From NCBI GenBank assembly GCA_963665045.2, contig CAXXJQ010000009.1, positions 730,978 through 794,977 on the forward strand: a stretch of DNA of 64,000 nt, in the 5' to 3' direction. The position numbers were made by a program, and so were the translations under genes. How positions within the stretch are numbered: position 1 is the first letter of the stretch; each line of letters opens with the position of its first letter. Below the pieces are notes generated by a model. The model saw only the letters and a list, made by a program, of their open reading frames with translations. It was not told the origin of the DNA and searched no databases. Positions 18,128-26,432 of this stretch are shown piece by piece. The DNA comes from JAFGRU01 sp016934985. Its GTDB lineage: Bacteria > Desulfobacterota > Desulfuromonadia > Desulfuromonadales > JAAYDE01.

Positions 18128-20788
18128 ATGGCTATAAAGCATGTTTATTTTTTCGGCGACGGAAAAGCCGAAGGTAAGGGAAGCATGAAGAACCTGCTGG
18201 GCGGCAAAGGGGCCAACCTGGCGGAAATGACGGCAATCGGCCTGCCGGTGCCTCCCGGCTTCACCATCACCACCGAGGTCTGCACCGAATTCTATAAAAA
18301 CGACCGCAAGTATCCGGCGGATCTGGAACAACAGGTTGAGGAAAATCTGCGGAAGGTGGAAACCCTCATCGGCCGCAAATTCGGTGACCCGAAAAAGCCC
18401 CTTCTTGTGTCCGTCCGCTCCGGCTCTCGCGCTTCCATGCCGGGCATGATGGATACCGTTCTCAACCTTGGACTCAACGACAAAACTGTCCAAGGCCTCA
18501 TCGAACTTAGCGGAGACGCCCGTTTTGCCTACGACTCCTACCGCCGTTTCATCCAGATGTACTCCAATGTCGTCATGGGCATGGAAGGTGATGTCCTCGA
18601 AACCATTCTGGAAGATCAAAAAGAGAAAAAAGGTGTTCACCTCGATACCGACCTCAGCGCCGACGATCTCAAAGATCTCGTTTCCAAGTTCAAGACCAAG
18701 GTTAAGGAAACCCTCGGCTGCGACTTTCCTTCAGACCCCAAAGAACAGCTGTGGGGCTCCATTGGCGCAGTATTCGGCTCCTGGATGAATGCCCGTGCCA
18801 TAACCTACCGCAAACTGAACAGCATCCCTTCCGACTGGGGCACAGCTGTCAACGTTCAAGCCATGGTCTTCGGCAACATGGGCAATGACTGCGCCACCGG
18901 GGTTGCCTTCACCCGTGATCCGGCTTCCGGCGAAAAATATTTTTACGGAGAATTCCTTATCAATGCCCAGGGCGAAGACGTCGTGGCCGGCATTCGCACA
19001 CCGCAGCCCATTAACAAGGACGGCGGCGACAGCGAACTTACGAGCCTGGAAGAGGCCATGCCGGAAAATTACGCCCAGTTGGTAAATATCAAGGAAACAC
19101 TCGAAAAACATTATCGCGACATGCAGGATATCGAGTTCACCATAGAAAAAAGCAAGCTCTATATGCTGCAGACACGTACCGGCAAACGAACCGCCAAGGC
19201 AGCCATCAAAATCGCCGTCGACATGGTCCGCGAAGGTCTTATCACTGACCAGGAAGGCGTTCTGCGCGTCTCCCCCAATCAGCTCGACCAGCTTCTCCAT
19301 CCCACCCTTGACCCGCACGCACCCAAGGAAATCATTGCCAAAGGGCTGCCCGCATCTCCCGGAGCTGTAAGCGGTGCGATTGTCTTTTCGGCCGATGAAG
19401 CGGAAGAGGCCGCCAACCAGGGCCGCAAGGTCATTCTGGTGCGCATGGAAACCAGTCCCGAGGATATCCACGGCATGGACGCAGCGCAGGGGATTCTGAC
19501 CTCCCGCGGCGGCATGACCTCCCACGCTGCGGTTGTTACGCGCGGCATGGGCAAATGCTGCGTGGTCGGCTGCAGTGACATCAAGGTCGATTATGCGAAT
19601 CAGCAATTCACGACCCGCAACGGCGACGTCCTGAAAAAGGGTGAAATCATCACCCTGGATGGTTCCGCCGGTGAAGTCATGAAAGGTGAAGTGCCGACGG
19701 TTCAGGTGGAGCTCACCGGCGATTTTGCCACCCTCATGGGCTGGGTCGACAAATACAAGCGCATCGGGGTCCGCGCCAACGCTGACACACCCAAAGACTG
19801 CAACGTAGCCCGGAATTTCGGAGCCGAAGGCGTCGGTCTGGTGCGTACCGAGCACATGTTCTTTGAAGGCCCCCGCATCCAGGCCATGCGCGAAATGATT
19901 ATGGCCGACAGCCTCGAAGGCCGTCAAAAAGCGCTGGAAAAAATTCTCCCCATGCAGCGTTCAGACTACTACAACATTTTCAAGGAAATGAAAGACCTGC
20001 CGGTCATGATCCGCCTCCTCGATCCGCCTCTCAACGAGTTCCTGCCCCGCACCGATAAAGAACTTGAGGAACTGTCGGAATCCATGAATATTCCCATGGC
20101 CAAGATTCGCGGCATTGTCGACCACCTGCACGAAACCAACCCCATGCTTGGTCATCGCGGCTGCCGTCTGGGGCTGACCTTCCAGGAAATTTACGACATG
20201 CAGGTTCAGGCTATTATTGAAGCGGCCTGCGATCTGACCAAGAACGACGGTTTCACCGTTGTCCCGGAAATCATGATGCCGCTGGTAGCCACCTATACCG
20301 AAATGCATCTTCTTCGCGAAGCCGCCGTCAAGGTTGCCGACGATATTATCCAGAGATACGGTATCAAGCTCGAGTATTCCATCGGCGCCTGCGTGGAACT
20401 GCCCCGCACCTGCATCATCGCCGACCAGATTGCCAAGGACGCCGAATTTTTCTCCTTCGGCACCAACGACCTGACCCAGACGACCTTCGGCCTCTCGCGT
20501 GATGACTCCGGCGATTTTCTCCCATTCTACGTCAATAACGAGATCTACAAACATGACCCATTTGTCAGCATCGACCAGGAAGGGGTGGGAGCGCTGGTGG
20601 AGATGGCTTGTGAAAGAGCGCGCAAGACCCGCCCCGATATCAAAATCGGAATCTGCGGCGAACACGGCGGCGAGCCCGAAAGCATCGCCTTCTGTGACAA
20701 GGTCGGCCTCAACTACGTGTCCTGTTCCCCCTACCGGGTTCCCGTTGCCCGTCTCGCCGCCGCGCATGCGGCCCTGCGCGAGGATTAA
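18128..20788 (+). CDS. ppdK: Pyruvate phosphate dikinase
   Basis: An 886-aa enzyme that interconverts pyruvate, ATP and Pi with phosphoenolpyruvate, AMP and PPi. Domains: an N-terminal ATP-grasp (GGKGANLAEM; SVRSGSRASMPGMMDT), a central swivelling phosphohistidine domain (GGMTSHAAVVTRGMGKCCVVG, with the catalytic His), and a C-terminal PEP/pyruvate TIM barrel (FFSFGTNDLTQTTFG; GICGEHGGEPESI). A strong AGAGGAGAG ribosome site precedes the ATG, and a hairpin terminator follows. In anaerobes of this group it links glycolysis and gluconeogenesis. Confidence 0.97.
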   Translation: MAIKHVYFFGDGKAEGKGSMKNLLGGKGANLAEMTAIGLPVPPGFTITTEVCTEFYKNDRKYPADLEQQVEENLRKVETLIGRKFGDPKKPLLVSVRSGSRASMPGMMDTVLNLGLNDKTVQGLIELSGDARFAYDSYRRFIQMYSNVVMGMEGDVLETILEDQKEKKGVHLDTDLSADDLKDLVSKFKTKVKETLGCDFPSDPKEQLWGSIGAVFGSWMNARAITYRKLNSIPSDWGTAVNVQAMVFGNMGNDCATGVAFTRDPASGEKYFYGEFLINAQGEDVVAGIRTPQPINKDGGDSELTSLEEAMPENYAQLVNIKETLEKHYRDMQDIEFTIEKSKLYMLQTRTGKRTAKAAIKIAVDMVREGLITDQEGVLRVSPNQLDQLLHPTLDPHAPKEIIAKGLPASPGAVSGAIVFSADEAEEAANQGRKVILVRMETSPEDIHGMDAAQGILTSRGGMTSHAAVVTRGMGKCCVVGCSDIKVDYANQQFTTRNGDVLKKGEIITLDGSAGEVMKGEVPTVQVELTGDFATLMGWVDKYKRIGVRANADTPKDCNVARNFGAEGVGLVRTEHMFFEGPRIQAMREMIMADSLEGRQKALEKILPMQRSDYYNIFKEMKDLPVMIRLLDPPLNEFLPRTDKELEELSESMNIPMAKIRGIVDHLHETNPMLGHRGCRLGLTFQEIYDMQVQAIIEAACDLTKNDGFTVVPEIMMPLVATYTEMHLLREAAVKVADDIIQRYGIKLEYSIGACVELPRTCIIADQIAKDAEFFSFGTNDLTQTTFGLSRDDSGDFLPFYVNNEIYKHDPFVSIDQEGVGALVEMACERARKTRPDIKIGICGEHGGEPESIAFCDKVGLNYVSCSPYRVPVARLAAAHAALRED

Positions 20789-20820
20789 CCTGGAAACCTG
20801 AGAAGCACTTTGAAGTTTTC

Positions 20821-20850
20821 AAGGCCCTTCAAATGAAGGGCCTTGTTTTT
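20821..20850 (+). terminator. Terminator of ppdK
   Basis: AAGGCCCTTC (20821-20830) and GAAGGGCCTT (20835-20844) form a 10-bp stem with an AAAT loop, followed by GTTTTT. Confidence 0.9.
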
Positions 20851-20981
20851 GCAAAAAGAGGTTGCGGAAGGAAATTTGTCAAGAAATTGAAGGTTTCCTG
20901 CAACCACCTATAGAGCCACTCGTCAGAAAGCATTGACTTAAAGTTTTTATTATGTTAATCCCTTGTTCCAAAGGAACAGCA

Positions 20982-21059
20982 ATGAACTCTCAGGGCATAC
21001 TCTCCGACAACAAAATGGCGGCGACTTTTGCGGCTGCTGCGGCGGCCGTTACCCTCTAG
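20982..21059 (+). CDS. Alanine-rich leader peptide
   Basis: A 25-codon open frame whose second half reads MAATFAAAAAAVTL: eight Ala codons within eleven codons, plus Val, Thr and Leu, then TAG. AAGGA at 20971-20975 is a fitting ribosome site. A TTGACT -35-like element lies at 20933-20938, with a poor -10 about 17 bp on. It sits immediately before mutually exclusive hairpins and a perfect intrinsic terminator, ahead of an aminotransferase gene. This is the layout of leader peptides that sense charged tRNA by ribosome stalling. It is inferred to sense Ala-tRNA charging. No homologue search was possible. Confidence 0.7.
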   Translation: MNSQGILSDNKMAATFAAAAAAVTL

Positions 21060-21139
21060 TGTTCTGCCCTGAGCCTTGATTGCTGTAATACCAAATTATT
21101 TAAACCAAGGCCATGGTCAGGACGACCATGGCCTTTTTT
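20989..21139 (+). promoter_or_regulatory. Attenuator region of the aminotransferase gene
   Basis: Four pairing segments are visible. Segment 1 is CTCAGGGCA (20989-20997, inside the leader frame). Segment 2 is TGCCCTGAG (21065-21073), running into GCCTTGATT (21073-21081). Segment 3 is AACCAAGGC (21103-21111). Segment 4 lies within the terminator. Segments 1 and 2 pair perfectly over 9 bp; 2 and 3 pair over 9 bp with one mismatch; and 3 is the 5' end of the terminator stem. A ribosome at the leader stop (21059) would cover segment 2 and let the terminator form. A ribosome stalled on Ala codons would leave segment 2 free to capture segment 3. Confidence 0.7.
21107..21139 (+). terminator. Attenuator terminator hairpin
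   Basis: A perfect 12-bp stem, AAGGCCATGGTC (21107-21118) and GACCATGGCCTT (21124-21135), has a 5-nt loop and runs into T's to 21139. It lies about 30 bp before the aminotransferase ATG, so it can only act on leader transcripts. Confidence 0.9.
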
Positions 21140-21169
21140 ATTCACATACGGAAGAAACGGGAAAAGCAT

Positions 21170-22474
21170 ATGCGTAATAACATCGTTCATATCGGTGCCA
21201 GAGAGTTGACCTATGAGATCCGGGCCATTGTCAGTATTGCAGACAAGCTTAAGGATCTCGGCATGAAAATCAACATGGAGAATATCGGAGACCCGGTAGC
21301 CAAAGGCGAAAAAATTCCCATTTGGATGAAAAAAATTGTAGCCGACCTTGCCATGAAGGACTGCTCCTACGCTTATAGCGCAACAAAGGGGGTGCTGGAA
21401 ACCCGCCAATTCCTCGCAGAAATGACCAACAGCCGCGGTAAAGCACAGGTCGCCCCGGAAGACATTATCTTCTTCAACGGTCTGGGTGACGCCATTCAAA
21501 AGGTTTACGGACTGCTGCGCCGTGAAGCCCGGGTCATCGGTCCCTCCCCGACCTATTCCACCCACTCCTCGGCTGAAGGCTCCCACGCCGGGCAGAAACC
21601 CGTTTCCTATCGCCTCGACCCGGACAACAACTGGTATCCGGACCTTGACGACCTCTATTTGTCGGTCAAGTACAACCCAGCCATTTCCGGAATCCTGATC
21701 ATCAACCCGGACAACCCGACGGGCGCTGTCTATCCCGAACGTATTCTCCGCGAAATGATTGACATTGCCAAGGAATTCAACCTTTTTATAATCTGTGACG
21801 AGATTTACCGCCATCTGGTCTACAATGGCCAGTCGACCCGGCCAATCTCCGACCTTATCGACGACGTCCCGGCCATCGCCATGCGCGGCATCAGCAAGGA
21901 CTGCCCCTGGCCGGGCTCCCGCTGCGGCTGGATCGAGGTTTACAACGCCGATAAAAACCCCATTTTCAGACGCTATATTCAAAGTATCGTCGATTCAAAG
22001 ATGGTGGAGGTCTGCTCCACCACCCTGCCGCAGAAAGCTATACCCCTGATCATGAGCCACCCTGAATATGGCGGTTATCTTGATCAGCGCCGCAATCATT
22101 ATGAAAACTGTTCCAACATCGCTTATAATATCCTTAAGGAGGTTCCGGGCATCAAGGTCAACCGTACCAACGGCGCCTTTTATATGAGCGTGGTTTTCGA
22201 AGAGGGGCGTCTTAATGAATCCCAGACCCTGCCGATCAAAAACAATGAGGTTCGCCAACTGGTGGAAGAACTGGTGAACCAGCCGGGCATCGCGCTGGAC
22301 AAACGCTTTGTTTATTATCTGCTCGGCTCGACCGGTATATGTGTGGTTCCCATCTCTTCTTTCTGCACTCCGGAAAGAGGTTTCCGATCCACCTTGCTGG
22401 AACGCAATGAAAAGGAATTCGTTCGAATTTTTCACACCCTTGCGGAAAGTATCACGGCCTATCTCAACTCCTGA
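21170..22474 (+). CDS. PLP-dependent aminotransferase, alanine-type (AlaA-like)
   Basis: A 434-aa fold-type I aminotransferase. It shows NPDNPTG at residues 179-185, CDEIY at 209-213, the Schiff-base lysine in GISKDCPWPGSRCGW (Lys243), and a C-terminal small domain. The family (class I/II) uses pyruvate or related 2-oxo acids with glutamate. The Ala-rich leader peptide upstream suggests alanine synthesis, but substrate specificity is inferred. I chose the ATG at 21170 (MRNNIVHIGARELTYEIR). The longer open frame begins inside the terminator hairpin and would only be read if translation started there. Confidence 0.85.
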   Translation: MRNNIVHIGARELTYEIRAIVSIADKLKDLGMKINMENIGDPVAKGEKIPIWMKKIVADLAMKDCSYAYSATKGVLETRQFLAEMTNSRGKAQVAPEDIIFFNGLGDAIQKVYGLLRREARVIGPSPTYSTHSSAEGSHAGQKPVSYRLDPDNNWYPDLDDLYLSVKYNPAISGILIINPDNPTGAVYPERILREMIDIAKEFNLFIICDEIYRHLVYNGQSTRPISDLIDDVPAIAMRGISKDCPWPGSRCGWIEVYNADKNPIFRRYIQSIVDSKMVEVCSTTLPQKAIPLIMSHPEYGGYLDQRRNHYENCSNIAYNILKEVPGIKVNRTNGAFYMSVVFEEGRLNESQTLPIKNNEVRQLVEELVNQPGIALDKRFVYYLLGSTGICVVPISSFCTPERGFRSTLLERNEKEFVRIFHTLAESITAYLNS

Positions 22475-22585
22475 TTTCAGCCGGATAACGGGTTGCTGAG
22501 AAAACGGCTCCAACTTTTTTCCGCCTCGCCGCTAGCGAGCCGAAGGCATCAAATCGCAATCATCCGCCAGACAGGACATCCGGAT

Positions 22586-23968
22586 ATGAGTGAAGTCAAA
22601 AACGTCAAAAGGACGTATATCCATAACCGTCAGGATCTCCTCGACTACTTTTTTCAGGGGTGCAAGCCCCCTGAGTACTGGCGCATTGGTGTAGAAGTTG
22701 AAAAATTAGTGGTCGATATCGGCACGGCCAAAGCCGCGCCTTTCGAGGCCATTGAAAAGCTGTTGCTCAAGCTCGAAAGCTCCGGTCACTGGAAAGGGGT
22801 TAGAGAAAACGGCCACCTTATCGCCTTACAGGGAGGGCTCTCTTCCATCACCTTGGAGCCGGGCGGTCAACTGGAACTTTCGGGCCAACTCTGCCCTGAC
22901 GTTCACTGCTGCTTCAACAATTTTTGCCACCACATAGAAACCATTCTCAAAGATGCGGTTCCTCTGGGCCTGACTTTCCTGGGACTTGGAGTGCAACCTT
23001 TTTCCACCCTCGAGGAAATCAACTGGCTGCCTAAAAACCGTTACAACATCATGGCCCCCTACATGCTGAGAGCCGGCACCATGGGACAGAGGATGATGAA
23101 GCAGACGGCAGGCATCCAGCTTAATTTCGATTATGAAGACGAAGCAGACGGCATTGCCAAGATGAGGATTTGCCAGGCTCTTGCCCCCCTCCTTTACGCC
23201 TGGTCCGCAAATTCACCGATCATGGAGGGAAAACCGACGGGATTTCTCAACACCCGGAGGGAGATCTGGTCGAAAACCGATCCCCAAAGGACCGGGCTGA
23301 TCCACGAGCTTTTCAAACCGGGGGCCGGTTTCGACACTTACATCGACTATGCCCTCGATATCCCCATGTATTTTATCTTTCGAGACAACAGTTATCTCGA
23401 CCTCACCAAAAAACCACTCCGTTTCCGCCACTTTCTGGAAGAGGGCTTTGAAGGTCATCAGGCGACCCTTCACGACTGGGCCTTGCACTTGTCGACCCTC
23501 TTTCCCGAAACCCGTCTCCGGCCGCAGATCGAGATTCGCTCCCTGGACAGTCTCCCACCCCGCATCAGCCTCAGTTTTGCAGCTCTCTGTAAAGGGATTC
23601 TCTACGATCGGGAAGCCCGGGAACTTTCCTGGGAACTGCTCCGTCATCAGAACCGGGAAAGCCGCGAGAAGCTTCTCGACAAAGCTTCGCGAATGGGACT
23701 GAAGGCACCCTTTGAAAACCGAACCCTGCGGGAACTCGCCCTGGAAGTCCTGGAACTGGCCCGGATGGGACTGAAACGCCAGGGGACACTGAATGAAGAC
23801 GGCGAGGATGAAACTGTCTTTCTGGGAAAAATCGAGGAGATCGCCCGTAGCGGCGAAACTCTTGCGGAAAAATTGCTGAAAGAATGGCAGGGCACGACCG
23901 GCGATAAAGTTGCACTGCTCCACCGCCATTGTGGTTTTGACTACTGTCCGGATTCGGGGGACGCATAA
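22586..23968 (+). CDS. Glutamate-cysteine ligase, GCS2/plant type
   Basis: A 460-aa ATP-dependent ligase making gamma-glutamylcysteine, the first step of glutathione synthesis. Signatures are GVEVEKLVVD (about residues 35-44), ITLEPGGQLELSG (about 86-98), MKQTAGIQLNFDY (about 171-183), FRDNSYLDL and RPQIEIRSLDSLPP. The proposed ATG follows AGGA by 9 nt; 31 upstream codons are open but lack family similarity. No glutathione synthetase gene is nearby. EgtA-like or related gamma-glutamyl ligases cannot be excluded. Confidence 0.85.
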   Translation: MSEVKNVKRTYIHNRQDLLDYFFQGCKPPEYWRIGVEVEKLVVDIGTAKAAPFEAIEKLLLKLESSGHWKGVRENGHLIALQGGLSSITLEPGGQLELSGQLCPDVHCCFNNFCHHIETILKDAVPLGLTFLGLGVQPFSTLEEINWLPKNRYNIMAPYMLRAGTMGQRMMKQTAGIQLNFDYEDEADGIAKMRICQALAPLLYAWSANSPIMEGKPTGFLNTRREIWSKTDPQRTGLIHELFKPGAGFDTYIDYALDIPMYFIFRDNSYLDLTKKPLRFRHFLEEGFEGHQATLHDWALHLSTLFPETRLRPQIEIRSLDSLPPRISLSFAALCKGILYDREARELSWELLRHQNRESREKLLDKASRMGLKAPFENRTLRELALEVLELARMGLKRQGTLNEDGEDETVFLGKIEEIARSGETLAEKLLKEWQGTTGDKVALLHRHCGFDYCPDSGDA

Positions 23969-23997
23969 CAGTTTAAAGTTTTAAGTGTTAAGTTACA

Positions 23998-24016
23998 AAC
24001 TGCTTTAACGGGCTAC
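23998..24016 (-). repeat. Dispersed 19-bp intergenic repeat, copy B
   Basis: The reverse complement of the repeat at 12017-12035, identical over 19 bp, at the beginning of the long spacer before pepF. Confidence 0.6.
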
Positions 24017-24328
24017 TCTTCACCCGCTTGCGTGCCGAAGCACTACAGCGCGCAGGCCCGTCACTTGTCACCCGTCTTGGGTTTTGGGTTTACTCCCCTT
24101 GCATCGCAGCCGTTACGGGGAGGGGCTTTTGAGATCAGCCGGGCAGTTGAGCGGGGTGTGCGAATTCTGACCGGCCTCAAAAGAACCTCCCTGTAACGGG
24201 TACCCGAAGGGCAAGATGCCGGGGTGTCCTTTTTCTGCTTACTCTTTTTGGACAAGCAAAAAGAGTAAGGCGTCCTGCGGGGGCGCAACCCCGCCTTCCG
24301 GAAAGCTGCAAATTACATTTTTTAAAAC
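24017..24328. repeat. Hairpin-rich non-coding spacer
   Basis: No credible gene was found here. The spacer holds two perfect hairpins. CTTACTCTTTTTG (24238-24250) pairs with CAAAAAGAGTAAG (24257-24269), and GCGGGG (24277-24282) pairs with CCCCGC (24289-24294). The composition differs from the flanking genes and looks like a dispersed intergenic repeat element. The convergent genes gshA-like (plus) and pepF (minus) both end here. Confidence 0.5.
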
Positions 24329-26131
24329 TTATTGACTGCTCTTCACCAGCTCCCGCAGCTCCTGCAAAAGACTTCCGACAAAATCATATCCCTTCTGCCA
24401 GAAATCGGGGTCAGCGAGATCAATGCCAAAGGGCTCCAGCATCTTCCGGGGCGGCTGACTCCCCCCTTGGGCCAGGAGATCGAGGTATTTGGGGACAAAT
24501 AGTTCCCCTTCCTCCTGATATTTCTGATACAGGGATAGCACCAGAAGCTCACCGAGCACGTAAGAGTAGCAATAGAAACGGGAGTGAATAAAATGGCTGA
24601 TGTAGGCCCAACCCCAGCGGTAGGGCTCGATCATGGCGACGGCATCGCCAAACAGCTTGGCATTCTCCTGCCACCAGATGTCGCAATAGTCCTCCGGTGC
24701 CAGCAGCCCCTCCCGGCGCAGTTTGTGGACAGCCAGCTCAAAACGGGTCAAGACATTCTGGCGGAAGGTCGTGGCAATAATATCTTCCAGCTTGCCACAA
24801 AGGAGCTCGATCTTCACCCGGGTGTCCTTCTCCCGGTCAAGCAGATAGCGGGTCAACAACATTTCGCCAAAGACGCTGGCCGTTTCAGCAAAAGGCAGAG
24901 GAGCATCATAATGAAAAAGGTTCTGGGCCTGGGCCAGTGAAAAGTGTACCCCGTGACCCAGCTCATGGGCCAGAGTAGCCACGTCCCTCAGATTGCCGGT
25001 ATAATTGAGAAGCACATAAGGGGCCAGGCCGGGAACCATGCCCATGCAGAAAGCACCGCCACCTTTCCCCGCCTTCGGAAAAGCATCAATGCGCCTCTCC
25101 CTGAAAAAGGCCTCGGCAATATTGGCCATTTCCGATGAAAATCCCCTGAAGGCATCCAGAACCATCTGTTCTGCCTCATCGAAAGGATATTTCTTAGAGC
25201 TCTGCTCCAGCGGAGCATAGATATCTGTGTTTTTCATCTCCGCCAAACCCAACAGCTCTTTTTTCAGGGCAAAATATTCTCTGGCCAGCCCGTAGTTCGC
25301 TTCCGTGACTTCCATCATTTTGTCAACGATTTCAGGTTCCGTTTCATTGGCCAGATGGGTCGGGGTCATAATATGCGGGTAGCCTCGCAAATCGACTTCC
25401 TTGAAATGATCAAGGAGCAGATTGTTGAAACACGCGGAAAGAACCACCGAGTTTTCAGCATACTTGGTCAGGAACGTTGTCAAGGCCGTTTCCCGGACGT
25501 TCCTATCCGGATGATGGAGAAGGCCAAGAAGCTCCTCCCCTGTCACCTCGGTCGCCTCTTCGGCGTTCGGCATTTGGTAATGGAAGCGGAACGAAGCGGT
25601 CAATTCCTCGAAAAGCTGAACAAAAGCCTCTTTCCCGGTGAGATCCTTGCGCTTGAGAACCTTCTCCACCTCTTCGGAGAGAATGTAAGGGGCTGTTTTC
25701 CTTAACCGTTGGAGATAATGACTGAATTTTCCGACTTCGGGGTCCTTGAAAAACTCGGCCAGAAATTCCTCGTCAATACGCAAAAGCTCCAACTCGTAAA
25801 AAAGGATTTTTTCGATGATTTCCGTCCAGGCCTCGCGAATTTTAGTCAAAAGCGCTTTGTGAGCCGCCGGAGTGCTGTCCCCGAGAAAAAGCAGTTGAGC
25901 ATAGAGATAAGGCTTGAGAGTAAACTTTTGCAGGTCTTCATAGGCATGAAGGGAGGCGCTCAAAACATCGGCCGACAGGCTGTCCCCCGCAATCCTGCCG
26001 CGAAAATCGTGACGGAAGGCATGGGCGCGCTTTTTTGCCTCCTGCAGGTCCTCGTCGAAACGGGGGTCATCAAACCCGCTGTAAAGAGAAGATAAGTCCC
26101 AAGCCCTTGCCTCGCTTAGAGTTTCATTCAT
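24329..26131 (-). CDS. pepF: Oligoendopeptidase F (M3 family)
   Basis: A 600-aa cytosolic zinc metallopeptidase that degrades oligopeptides. The zinc motif HELGHG (in ATLAHELGHGVHF, about residue 390) and a downstream Glu-bearing helix (ETASVFGEMLL) are present. The N-terminal helical domain and overall length match PepF. It starts at the ATG at 26131. It is convergent with the ligase gene and is not obviously in an operon. Confidence 0.93.
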   Translation of the reverse strand: MNETLSEARAWDLSSLYSGFDDPRFDEDLQEAKKRAHAFRHDFRGRIAGDSLSADVLSASLHAYEDLQKFTLKPYLYAQLLFLGDSTPAAHKALLTKIREAWTEIIEKILFYELELLRIDEEFLAEFFKDPEVGKFSHYLQRLRKTAPYILSEEVEKVLKRKDLTGKEAFVQLFEELTASFRFHYQMPNAEEATEVTGEELLGLLHHPDRNVRETALTTFLTKYAENSVVLSACFNNLLLDHFKEVDLRGYPHIMTPTHLANETEPEIVDKMMEVTEANYGLAREYFALKKELLGLAEMKNTDIYAPLEQSSKKYPFDEAEQMVLDAFRGFSSEMANIAEAFFRERRIDAFPKAGKGGGAFCMGMVPGLAPYVLLNYTGNLRDVATLAHELGHGVHFSLAQAQNLFHYDAPLPFAETASVFGEMLLTRYLLDREKDTRVKIELLCGKLEDIIATTFRQNVLTRFELAVHKLRREGLLAPEDYCDIWWQENAKLFGDAVAMIEPYRWGWAYISHFIHSRFYCYSYVLGELLVLSLYQKYQEEGELFVPKYLDLLAQGGSQPPRKMLEPFGIDLADPDFWQKGYDFVGSLLQELRELVKSSQ

Positions 26132-26270
26132 ACGATTACCTCATCGAGCATTAAATCATTATTCACTTCAGCCGCCACAGTCCATTCATAAACCGACTTA
26201 CACTTTTTATTTTTTAATCTTACCTGAAAAATTTTCTTTCGGATACATTCGGAAAAGTTTAATTTTTTAT

Positions 26271-26320
26271 AACTATTCAGCGCAAGAAATCGTATCGCCC
26301 ATGAAAAAGATGCCATTCCC
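26271..26320. repeat. Dispersed intergenic repeat, copy 1
   Basis: Begins AACTATTCAGCGCAAG and shares most of its first 40 bp (through the segment TCGCCCATG) with the element at 32437-32510. It lies in the gap between pepF and the upstream terminator. Confidence 0.4.
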
Positions 26321-26360
26321 CCCGCAGAAGCACCTGCCCTGATCCTCGACAGCACGCAGT

Positions 26361-26402
26361 AAAAAAAACCCTCCACCCGGACTGTTCCGGGCAGAGGGTT
26401 TC
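26361..26402 (-). terminator. Terminator of the FG-GAP gene
   Basis: On the minus strand, AAACCCTC...GAGGGTTT encloses CCCGG...CCGGG and is followed by eight T's (26361-26368 read as A's on plus). It lies about 30 bp after the stop of the VCBS/FG-GAP gene. Confidence 0.85.
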
Positions 26403-26432
26403 CTTTCAACAAAAAAAGTTAAGTTTCAGCCA

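Noticed and set aside
21113..21169. The longer start for the aminotransferase.
   Set aside because: The start codon lies in the terminator stem and the added residues are not part of the family; the ATG at 21170 fits.
26128..26412. A 94-codon minus-strand frame upstream of pepF.
   Set aside because: It begins inside a terminator, runs through a dispersed repeat and has no ribosome site.
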